DNA of 64,000 nucleotides from Isoetes taiwanensis (lineage: Eukaryota > Streptophyta > Lycopodiopsida > Isoetales > Isoetaceae): assembly GCA_021234155.1 (NCBI GenBank), contig JAJEKV010000001.1, forward strand, positions 30,084,177-30,148,176, written 5' to 3'. The notes under the pieces are model-generated. The model worked only from the letters and a program-made list of their open reading frames with translations, had not been told where the DNA came from and did no database searches. Position numbers and translations under genes: made by a program. How positions within the stretch are numbered: the stretch's first letter is position 1; each line of letters opens with the position of its first letter. Shown here one piece after another: positions 49,487 through 58,484 of this stretch.

Positions 49487-51491
49487 ATGGCTCCAAAGCA
49501 AAAATTTCCAGCAGAACCAGAATCATTGGAAGATGTTGATGTACTAGATCATTGCAGAGAAAGGCCATTGCCCTCAAGTTTCTCAGCCAACTTACTTCAA
49601 AACATGCCATACCAGTTTGAGTTGAATGTCCCTGTTCCCTTGCCTACCTTTGATTCCAGCATGAGTGCTAACGACTTTTTGAGAATATTTGAAGACTATT
49701 ACAGGGATTATGGTTTCAAGAAAGGATGCAAGCTTTCAGAATTTGAGAAATGTTTCAAAGATGAGAGTGAAGCTGGTGCTTGGTTAACTTATGAGAAGTT
49801 AATGGGTACCACCTCATGGGATGAACTCATCAAGAAATTCCTGGACAGGTTTGGTAAGTTAGCTACTCCCAAAGAATTGGTTAATGAGTTGCAAAGTTTT
49901 TCTATACATGCAGGGGAGAGTGTGAATCAGTACAAAGAAAGATTTGGCACATTTATGAGCAGGTGCCAAAGAGCACAGGTCACAATTCCCACACTTTTTT
50001 TAGTAACCGCTTTCATCAATGGTCTGGAAAGGAGACCAGATATCCAAAGGAAATTGCTTAAGATCCAAGCTTTGAAGGATTCGATTCCATATACAAAGTT
50101 TTTTGCCAAAACTACCGATCCGACTCAAATGCTCTCTACCTTGCCACGATAAGCATCATATCTCCCACCATGGCCATGATCCTTTTTACCCCACGATGCT
50201 ACTGATGCACATTATGATCATCACCCTTCCATTCCAGTTTATGCCATACAGAAAGAAAAGAAGAAATCTAAGGAGGAGGAAGCTAGTTCTCAAGTTGCAG
50301 AAGTTAAATCAGACCTATCTAAGGTTACTGAGGCTTTAGCAGAATTAACCAAGCAACTAGTTGAGCTCAAAACTGCAAGAACAGGCAAAACTTACCCTGA
50401 ATGTATCCATTGCAATAGGAATACTCATCCATCAGAAATTTGCTATTGGCAAGTGTGTTCCAAATGCAATAGGAAAGGCCACTTTGGAAAAGAATGCCCT
50501 GTTTGTTATTTCTGTAAAGAAGTTGGTCATATTGATGTTAGATGTGCTGTTAAAGAATACTTTGCCAAGCAGGAACAAGAAAAGAGGTCAGAACCCAAAC
50601 CCTCTGTGAGATTTACTGAACCAAGTGCTTCAATAAGGTTTATTCAAGCTACAGAAGCTCCCAAGACTGAAGAAGTTATGGCAGTGCAAACTAGAAGAAT
50701 GAATGAAGTCAATACACATGATGAATCGAGTAGGCATCCCACAACTAGGTCTCCCTCACCTACAATGGAAATACCTGCTCAAGTGATAGCTCCACCTCCA
50801 CAGCAAAAATTTGGTAAGAAAGACCAAGACCTTGATGAAGTGGATATCTTGCTCAAAAATTCTAAAGTGAGTGTGGATCTTTTCACATTGTTAAAGATTG
50901 CACCCAGCTACAGAAAAAGGGTGCTCCAGCAAACTAGTGGTGAACAATTAAATGCTTGTATAAACTTTACTGATGCCACTGATCTTATTCTAGCACAAAA
51001 TGAAGAAGACCCTGGAGCATTTACATGTTCATCTGCTCTAGGAGGTTTTACCTTTTCCAATGTATTACTTGATGGGGGCTCTCCCCTAAACATCATGCCA
51101 TATCACATTATGAAGAAGTGTGGTTTCGAGGTGGACAAGAGAGCTTCTATATTACTAAGATCTTTTTATAATGCTAAAATTACTCCTATTGGTGTAGTAA
51201 CTAAAGTGCCTGTTAATACAGAAGGCATAACTGTAGCTGCTAACTTTATTGTGGTGGCTTTTGAAGATATAGGGGATGAATCTGATATCTATGACCTACT
51301 TTTAGGGAGGAGATGGTTAGCTACTGTGGATGCTAGGCCAGTCTGGTCTCAAGGGAGATGTACCATCTCCAATGGCTCTCAAACTGCTACCATTTACAAC
51401 CAAGAAGGCTCCTATGACTCCAAAGAAGAGGTAAACTTTATTAAAGAAATGCTAATTGAGGAGCCTTTGGGATCTTACAGGTTAAAAAACA
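49487..51491 (+). CDS. E4 gag-protease part of polyprotein
   Basis: The start is ATG 49487 (MAPKQKFPAEPES), preferred over an upstream in-frame ATG at 49448 that overlaps the primer site. The gag capsid-like domain covers about residues 60-200 (FEDYYRDYGFKKGCKLSEFE, AWLTYEKLMGTTSWDELIKK, YKERFGTFMSRCQ). Two small insertions in CCAGAT-like contexts near 50148 and 50188 break and then restore the frame. A Lys/Glu-rich stretch, three zinc knuckles (50402-50546) and a protease follow: NVLLDGGSPLNIMPYHIMKK with catalytic Asp at 51071-51073, LLLGRRWLATVDARPVW, GRCTISNGSQTATIYNQEGS. The frame is then interrupted by the short LTR element. gag would form the particle; the protease would mature it. Confidence 0.88.
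50402..50546 (+). other. Triple CCHC zinc-knuckle array of E4 gag
   Basis: Three consecutive C-X2-C-X4-H-X4-C motifs: CIHCNRNTHPSEIC, CSKCNRKGHFGKEC, CYFCKEVGHIDVRC, separated by only 3-5 residues. Probably binds element RNA. The same array is in E5 (about 60435-60590) and, broken, in E1 and E6. Confidence 0.9.
51487..51491. repeat. Target-site duplication, left of short element
   Basis: AAACA before the LTR; identical to 54293-54297. Confidence 0.85.
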
Positions 51492-52059
51492 TGTTGACGG
51501 ATTTTCCCCACAATCCCCAACAAGTGGCCTCAAGAGGCAAGAATCAAGATCAAATTTGATGCTTCAAGATAAAGAATGAGAGAGATTCAAAGAAAAATCT
51601 TGGGCCCAAAATAATCTTCTAATGATAAGAATAAGTGAAGAAATACAATGCAATTAGCCCTCCACGCCTCTGAAACATGGAGGGCCTCTGATTCCATGAT
51701 CAAGAGAGGTCTCTGAACCCTCTCAAGAATCTTGGATCAGGGAGAGAGGAGGAACTCGTGTTCCTCAAAAATTTTAAATATTAAGCACCTCATAATCTCC
51801 ACCTTCCATTCCAACCTCTTCATCTCAACCTTTGATTTCTGCCCCTTCATCTTAGCCTTCCATTCCAACCTCTTCACCTCAACCTTTGATTTATGCCCCT
51901 TCATCTTAGCCTTCTATTTTCACCTTTTTATCTTAGCCATTTAAAATAATTGTAATAAACATCCCAAAGGCCCTTATAAATCTAGGCCCTTAGGTTACAA
52001 ATACTCCTTCACGCCCCCTCCTTTCTTATGTTGACCGGGTGCCAAAATCCCGGTCAACA
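51492..52059 (-). repeat. 3' LTR of short element (568 bp)
   Basis: On the element strand it starts TGTTGACCGGG and pairs with CCCGGTCAACA after a 9-base loop (an 11-bp hairpin at 52029-52059). It ends GTCAACA at 51492. It contains repeated CATTCCAACCTCTTCA-type units (51800-51920). Confidence 0.92.
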
Positions 52060-52097
52060 TCTCGCCCAAACAAAAAATGGGCCGGTCCCCTCGGCCC
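52060..52097 (-). promoter_or_regulatory. Polypurine/3' terminal region of short element
   Basis: The element strand reads GAGGGGACCGGCCC, a short T-rich spacer, then GTTTGGGCGAGA directly before the LTR. This nearly matches GAGGGGACCAGCC…GTTTTGGCGAGA before the E4 3' LTR (58448-58484). It likely primes plus-strand DNA. Confidence 0.8.
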
Positions 52098-52136
52098 AAA
52101 TGCTTCAACTTCTTTTTCTCCATTTGAGTACAATGA

Positions 52137-52258
52137 TTTGGAGGTTTTAGGGTGTTCTCCAACACCATAGAATAATATTTGGAGATTTTAGGGTGTACTC
52201 CAACACCATAGAATGATAATAAAACTTTGGAGGTTTTAGGGTCTACTCCAACACCATA

Positions 52259-52305
<47 letters not shown>

Positions 52306-52388
52306 TTTGGAGGTTTTAGGGTACACTCCAACACCATAGAATGATAATAAAACTTTGGAGGTTTTAGGGTATACTCCAAACACCAAAA
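52137..52388. repeat. Five-copy minisatellite with AAT microsatellite
   Basis: Units begin TTTGGAGGTTTTAGGGT and contain ACTCCAACACCATAGAAT, about 45-55 bp each. An (AAT)n run at 52259-52305 expands the third unit. The inner GGTGT…ACACC pairing could form small hairpins. Confidence 0.88.
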
Positions 52389-53254
52389 AATGATGATAAT
52401 ATATTGTGTCAAAATAATGAAATAATGAGATGTCAAAATTTCGCATAAGAGCTTTGGGGTACGGCTTAAGTGCAATGGGGCAATGATCTTAGAGAGATGG
52501 TAACGCCCAAACAAAATGTGTGAAGGTGCAAATTATATCAAGAATCAAAGCAAGCAAGGTAATAATAGGTTAAGATATAAACGTGGGGCCATTTAAGGGC
52601 AAGAAACAAAATATAGCATGTGGCCATAAACGTGGACAAAAGTGGGTAAGAGAAGGCAAATATGGCAAAAGTGGTAAAAGGTGTTTAAGCAAATGTGTCA
52701 AAAAACTAAAAAAGGGTTGGTTAAAAAAAAACAAATAGCAAAGAAGGATAGATAGGAAAGACAATGAAGGACAAAACAAAGGAAAAAAAGGCAAAAAGGA
52801 TGAGCGTGAAAAAAAATGACAGATTAGGCGGTGAAACAGGGAGGATATGGCGGACTTCCTTCTTCCTCTTCTCTTCTTCCCATTTCTTGCTTGCGGTGGC
52901 GATGGCGTAGAGACAGAGCTTACGGCGGCGAGATGGATTCGGCAATAGGCGGGGGCGGTTCTTCTTTTCCTTTCTCCGCCGATTGCTTCTCTTCTTGCGG
53001 AGGCGCTAAAAATGGGTCTTCTTCTTTTTCTTTGGCGCAGATCTATGGCTGGAAGGCTGAATGCTTCGCTTCTTGATATCTTACCTTTCTTTCTTTTGTA
53101 AATCCGGCAGCAAGGCAAGGTGAGCGGAGAGGCTATGGCGATTCTTGAAGCTTCCTTTTTTTTGTCTTTTTGCATACAAGTGTGCTCAAAGCGGGGACGA
53201 TGGAGCAGTGAAGAAAAACTGGCAGAGCATGGCGGGAGCGGCGGATATGGCGAG

Positions 53255-53390
53255 AGCCTGACAAATCGGTGAAAATTTTTCTTCTCACATCTTCCGAAAA
53301 AACTCGCGGATATGGCGAGCACAAAGACAAATCGGTGAAAATTTTTTTTCTTCTCACATCTTCGAAAAACTCGGATGCGGCCGCTTCTTG
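53255..53390. repeat. Two-copy ~65-70 bp tandem repeat in short element
   Basis: ACAAATCGGTGAAAATTTT…CTTCTCACATCTTC…GGATATGGCGAG appears twice in succession, giving the repeated RCEKK-like peptide on the minus strand. Copy A shows the same at 18175-18290. Confidence 0.75.
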
Positions 53391-53704
53391 TGTTCTTTGA
53401 AACCATAGTGATATTTTCTTCAAGTCATTTGCTTCAAGCACATGTAATAACAGAATGGGCAATGGCGAGAAAAGAGTGTGAAAAAAACAATGGCAGAAAA
53501 GAGTGACAGAAAAAATACAAGCACAAAAGGTAGAAACAAGCAAGCACAAAGGATTTGCAGGGCTAGGCACAAAGGATCTTTGCTCAATGGTACGTAGGGC
53601 TACTTGTGGACGTTTTGTTTTACGCAAAAATATCTTTAGTTAATAGCTCAAGCCACAATCGCACATATCAAACAAAGCACCAAAATTGATCCTGGGAAAA
53701 CAAG

Positions 53705-53722
53705 ATCTCGGTAGAACCTCCA
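53705..53722 (-). promoter_or_regulatory. Primer-binding site, tRNA-Gln (short element)
   Basis: The plus strand reads ATCTCGGTAGAACCTCCA, identical to the E5 site, three bases from the LTR at 53726. Confidence 0.9.
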
Positions 53723-53725
53723 TTT

Positions 53726-54292
53726 TGTTGACGGATTTTCCCCACAATCCCCAACAAGTGGCCTCAAGAGGCAAGAATCAAGATCAAATTTGATGCTTCA
53801 AGATAAAGAATGAGAGAGATTCAAAGAAAAATCTTGGGCCCAAAATAATCTTCTAATGATAAGAATAAGTGAAGAAATACAATGCAATTAGCCCTCCGCC
53901 TCACGAAACATGGAGGGCCTCTGATTCCATGATCAAGAGAGGTCTCTGAACCCTCTCAAGAATCTTGGATCAGGGAGAGAGGAGGAACTCGTGTTCCTCA
54001 AAAATTTTAAATATTAAGCACCTCATAATCTCCACCTTCCATTCCAACCTCTTCATCTCAACCTTTGATTTCTGCCCCTTCATCTTAGCCTTCCATTCCA
54101 ACCTCTTCACCTCAACCTTTGATTTATGCCCCTTCATCTTAGCCTTCTATTTTCACCTTTTTATCTTAGCCATTTAAAATAATTGTAATAAACATCCCAA
54201 AGGCCCTTATAAATCTAGGCCCTTAGGTTACAAATACTCCTTCACGCCCCCTCCTTTCTTATGTTGACCGGGTGCCAAAATCCCGGTCAACA
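53726..54292 (-). repeat. 5' LTR of short element (567 bp)
   Basis: Nearly identical to 51492-52059, with the terminal hairpin at 54262-54292. Near-identity of the LTRs implies recent insertion. Confidence 0.92.
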
Positions 54293-54297
54293 AAACA
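54293..54297. repeat. Target-site duplication, right of short element
   Basis: AAACA, identical to 51487-51491. Confidence 0.85.
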
Positions 54298-56105
54298 CAA
54301 AACCAAGAAAATATGAAATGGTTCCCCTTATTATGGAGTGTGCACTTCCCAGCAAACAAGGACCAACAGGTTTTTTATGGTTTGATGGAGGTATCTCTAA
54401 AAAACTAAATGTTGCATCATCTGCTGCTATTTTGAAGGATTCTTCTCACAAACTCTTAGCTAAGGTAGGAAGAATTTTTCCTCAAGTCACTTCTAATGTG
54501 GCAGAATATAAAGCTTTGATTGCAGGTCTCCAAGAAGCCAAAGCTATGGATATTGCCAATATCCATATTTATGGTGATTCACAATTAATTTGCAGACAAG
54601 TTTCAGGAGATTATCAAACAAAAAATACAGATATGGAGCTTTTGAAGAATCAGGCAATGGGAGTGCTCTCAAGTTTTGCTTCATGGAGGATCACTCATAT
54701 CCCAAGAGAAAAAATTTTTGAGGCTGATGCCCTGTGTAGGGAAACTCTCATGTCACATTTGACTGAGGGAGCTATTCCTGAAGATGATCTTGATGACAAT
54801 GAAGTAAAAGCACTCTGTCCTATTTTGACCATTGATGCATCAGAAAAGAAGGATATTGAAGAGATTGTGATCACAAAAAATGGTACACCTAGAACTCTGT
54901 TTGTTGGAGATCTGATTGAATATCAAAACAGGGAGAACATACAAATGTTTTTTGAAGAAAGGAAAGATGTATTTGCTTGGGACTATTCAGAACTATCAGG
55001 TATCAAAACTGAGGTATGCCAATTTGAAATTAAAATCAAGGAAGGTTGTAAACCTGTTTTTCAAAAATTAAGGAGGATTAATGCTTCCCTTATGGGATTA
55101 ATAAAGGATGAATTGAACAAGATGTTAGATGCAGGTGTTATTATTGAAATCATTAATCCAGAATGGGTATCTTGCATTGTTCCTGTAGAGAAGAAAAGTG
55201 GTGCTTTAAGAATTTGCATTGATTATCGAGATCTCAACAAAGCCACCATCAAGGATTGTTACCCTTTGCCTTTTTTAGAAGAGATCTTATATGCTGTAGC
55301 AGGTAAGGAAGTGTATTCATTTTTGGATGGATTCTCAGGATTCAACCAGATCAGCATCAAAGAAGAAGATCAGCCAAAAACTTCTTTTATCACTCCCTGG
55401 GGTACATATGCCATGAAAAGAATGCCTTTTGGTTTGATGAATGCTCCAGCTACCTTCCAAAGGGCAATGGATGTTATTTTCAAATCCATGTCTGCTGAAG
55501 AGTTCAGGGTGTACTTAGATGACCTTTGCTTAGGCTCTCATCCATCTAATCATGTGGAGCTACTTGCAAAAATTTGTTCTTTGTGCAGGAGTTCAGGAGT
55601 CAATCTAAATCCAAAGAAATGCATATTTTTTGCATCAAAAGGACAACTCTTAGGGCATGAAGTATCCAGCCAAGGCATTCAAGTTGCTCAAGACAAGATT
55701 GAAGCTCTCAAAAAATTAGCACCTCCCAAGAATCTAAAACAGGTCAAAAGTTTTGTTGGTATGACAAGTTTTCTTAGGATGTATATTCCTAATTTTGCCC
55801 ATATCTTAAGCCCCATTTCTAGATTGACAAGGATAGGTAAGTTCTCTAAGTCTGAAAGTAAGCATATACCTATCACATGGACTTCAGAATGCCAAGAGGC
55901 TTTTGACTTTCTCATTCTGTACATATGTGAAGCCACACTTTTGAGAAAACCAGATTTGAATATGCCATTTGAAGTTTATATTACTGTTACTAAAAGAGCT
56001 ATAGGATTAGCCATTTTGCAGGATAAGCATACCATAGTATTTGCAAGTAAGCAATGGTCTGCTCTAGAGGAGAGATATACCAGAATAGAAAAAAAGTGTT
56101 GCTGC
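54298..56105 (+). CDS. E4 RNase H - reverse transcriptase - degenerate RNase H
   Basis: Continuation of the gag-pol frame after the nested insertion. First domain (54345-54770): RNase H with FLWFDGG (Asp 54384-54386), NVAEYKALIAGL (Glu), IYGDSQLI (Asp), FEADALCRE (Asp), a full acidic set resembling archaeal-type RNase H. Next, an acidic linker and RT (about 54960-55900): LRICIDYRDLNKATIKDCYP, FLDGFSGFNQI (first catalytic Asp), MPFGLMNAPATFQRAMDVIF, VYLDDLCLGSH (YxDD). Then a gypsy-type RNase H lacking catalytic residues (VYITVTKRAIGLAILQD). The frame breaks near 56095 in an A-run followed by GTGCTG-like sequence. It would make cDNA in the particle and remove the RNA strand. Confidence 0.9.
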
Positions 56106-57711
56106 CCTCATGTTTCTTATCAATAGGCAAGGACACTTGCTTCTGAAGAGTCAAGTTCAAGTCTACATGAAGCAAAATCCAATGGGTCTACTGTTTGGTA
56201 AGGCAACCAGCAAGCCAAAAATCCAAAGATGGGCTTGTAAGTTGCAAAGCTATGATATTTATGTGAAAGAGTTACATTTGGTACGAAGTCCTAGCCTTTA
56301 TTTGCCTTATATATTTTTTGACCATGAAGATGAGTTGGATATTACTGACATTTCACCTGCAGATGAGTTGGATACTGCTGATATTTCACTTGCAGTAGCT
56401 CCTGTAGAGTTAACTCCAGAAGATCAAGCTGATGGTGGGTGGCAACAACCTATTAGAGACTTCTTACAACATGGAATCATCTCTTCAAGCTTCACTTCAA
56501 ACCAAAAAAGGAGACTCAAGGATAAATGCAGGCAATTCAAGATGATAGTTTGTGCAAAGTCAACCGAGATGGAGTCTTGTTGAGGTGTGTGAATGAAAGT
56601 GAGTCTGCTCTAATCATCAGAGAAATGCACAAAGGTATTTGTGGAGGGCATTTTGCTGGTGATACTACAGCAAAAAAGATTCTCAGGTCTGGATACTATT
56701 GACCTACTGTTTTTAAAGATTGTTATAATATTATAAAGACTTGCCATCAATGTCAAATCTTTAGCAAAAGAATTTTACTTCCAGCTGCTCTTAATCCCAT
56801 TATATCTCCAGGGCCCTTTCAAATTTGGGGGTTAGATTATATTGGCCCTATTAATCCTTCTTCTGCAGGTCAACATCAGCATATCATTGTGGCCACAGAT
56901 TATTTTACTAAATGGGCAGAAGCTATACCCTTGAGGCAGGCTAATGCTGCTACAACTGCCAGATTTTTACATGAGTATGTTTGTTCCAGGTTTGGTATTC
57001 CTTTTCAGTTGCATTCTGACAGGGGCACGCCTTTTGTTAATGAAGTTATTGCTAACTTGTTGGACATCTTGAAGTCAAGCATACCAAAAGCTCCTCATAT
57101 TATCCCCAAGGTAATGGACAAGCTGAAGCCACTAACAAAGTGTTGAAAAATATCTTGCAGAAGACAGTGGAGATCAACAAGAGGGATTGGCATGTCAAAA
57201 TAGTGGATGCACTTTGGGCTTATAGAGTCACTATCAAAACAGCTACAAATCATACATCCTTCAATTTGGTTTATGGCATAGAGGCAGTCCTACCAGTGGA
57301 ACTTGAGTTGCCTTCCCTGAGGTTAGCTTATAAAATATGTTTACCTTTTGAACATGCCTTGCAGGAAAGATTGGATGCCTTGCTGCACCTGGATGAATAT
57401 AGGATGGAGGCTGAGAATACTAATTTACTGAAAAAGGCCAAAGATCTGGCTGCATTCAAAGCTGCACATAGAATACAAGGCACTTTTAGAGAAGGAGAAC
57501 TCGTCCTCAAGTGAAACAAGTCAAAAGAAGACTCAGCTGGCAAATTTGATAATATTTGGGAGGGACCTTTTGTGGTGCAGAAAGCTGCAGGTACCAACTC
57601 ATATTGGCTACAAGAAGTTGCCTCAGGAATGCTGTTACCAAATCCTATTAATGTCTTGCATCTGAAGAGGTATTGGGACCAGCATGCTTGCTTGTCCCTC
57701 TTTTTGCATTA
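56106..57711 (+). pseudogene. E4 end of RNase H, linker and integrase
   Basis: The frame at 56110-56583 holds the end of the degenerate RNase H (INRQGHLLLKSQVQVYMKQN) and an acidic linker (EDELDITDISPADELDTADI). The integrase zinc region follows (REMHKGICGGHFAGD, TCHQCQIFSKR) with TGA at 56700 in place of Trp. The core (VATDYFTKWAEAIPLRQAN, HSDRGTPFVNE) frameshifts before the catalytic Glu near 57090. A frame at 57140-57514 covers the core end and C-terminal region, closed by TGA at 57512 where relatives have Trp. The distal part (NIWEGPFVVQKA…NVLHLKRYW) runs to a stop near 57711. Both stops are shared with copy A. Confidence 0.85.
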
Positions 57712-58484
57712 GAGAATTTTAAAAAATCTATGGTAGAATTAGCATAGTTAGATTTATTTAATTCTTTGAGCATGTTATTTTAATGGGTTAATTTTATGAT
57801 TGTAGGTTGGGCTGACTTGAGGACAGTATGAATGATCTCAAGAAAAATAGTGATTACTAATGCTTTACCAAGTGCCACATGCAGGAGCACCCTTTTTTCC
57901 ATCTTCATCCACCTGCCATAAGTGGTCCTGTTATTCATCTAGACTTCTTACTCCTATTTTCATTCCCATAAAGGCACTCTGCAAATCAGCTTCACCACCA
58001 TAGCAGAGTTGCAAGGTATTAAGATTAACTAGTTTGTGTGTTTCCATGACAGGTGCACCCTTTTCCCATTTTTATTCATCTGCCATAAGTAGCCCTGCCA
58101 TCCATTTAAACCTCTTATTCTTGTTGTTCATTTCCCCAGGGAGAAAGCACTCTGCAATTCAGCTTCACCATCCTAGCAGAGTTGCTCTTGAGGATATTAA
58201 GGAGACACACATTCTTTTGTTTTGGCGAGACCTCAACATTTTCACATTTTACTTCCCCCTCATGCACTCCATTCCCATCACTATCCTATCATATTCATAC
58301 TCATTCTCATTCTTTTTCACTTATCATATTCCATTCACATCCCTTCTTCACCACATTACTTCTATTCCATTAACACTTGCACATTACACTCTCTCTCTAC
58401 CATGATTCTCACTCAAGCACCTTGGTACAAGATTGAAGACCCTTTATGGCTGAGGGGACCAGCCATTCTTTTGTTTTGGCGAGA
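57712..58484 (+). other. E4 3' untranslated region
   Basis: Two diverged ~167-bp tandem units starting near 57887 and 58054 (GCACCCTTTT … CTGCAAATCAGCTTCACCA … GCAGAGTTGC). A C/T-rich tract follows (58230-58420; open frames here are low-complexity). No protein domain is seen. Confidence 0.75.
58448..58484 (+). promoter_or_regulatory. Polypurine/3' terminal region of E4
   Basis: GGCTGAGGGGACCAGCC, spacer, GTTTTGGCGAGA, then the LTR at 58485. Conserved with E6 (35905-35940) and the short element. Confidence 0.75.

Larger units (their letters stand above)
51492..54292 (-). mobile_element. Short non-autonomous LTR element (2801 bp), copy B
   Basis: A complete insertion inside E4 pol with two near-identical 567-568 bp LTRs, a tRNA-Gln primer site, a polypurine region and AAACA target duplications. 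The 1.65-kb interior encodes no recognisable gag or pol domain. Size and content fit TRIM/LARD-type parasites. Primer site and 3' terminus match those of E1, E4, E5 and E6, so those enzymes are the likely movers. The interior contains a minisatellite, an AAT microsatellite and a GC-richer part that may be captured host sequence. A 278-codon minus frame (52570-53406) lacks known domains and contains a repeated RCEKK…FHRF motif; probably chance. Confidence 0.92.

Noticed and set aside
52137-52388. Possible CRISPR-like repeat array
   Set aside because: Units are adjacent diverged minisatellite copies without unique spacers, inside a plant retroelement.
52570-53406. 278-codon minus-strand frame in the short element
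   Set aside because: Basic and low-complexity with an internal repeat, no recognised domain, and not preserved in copy A; most likely the complement of GA/CT-rich DNA.
57712-58484. Possible env-like gene after integrase
   Set aside because: The space between pol and the 3' LTR is only about 0.77 kb and C/T-rich, with no signal peptide or transmembrane frame conserved between E4 and E6.
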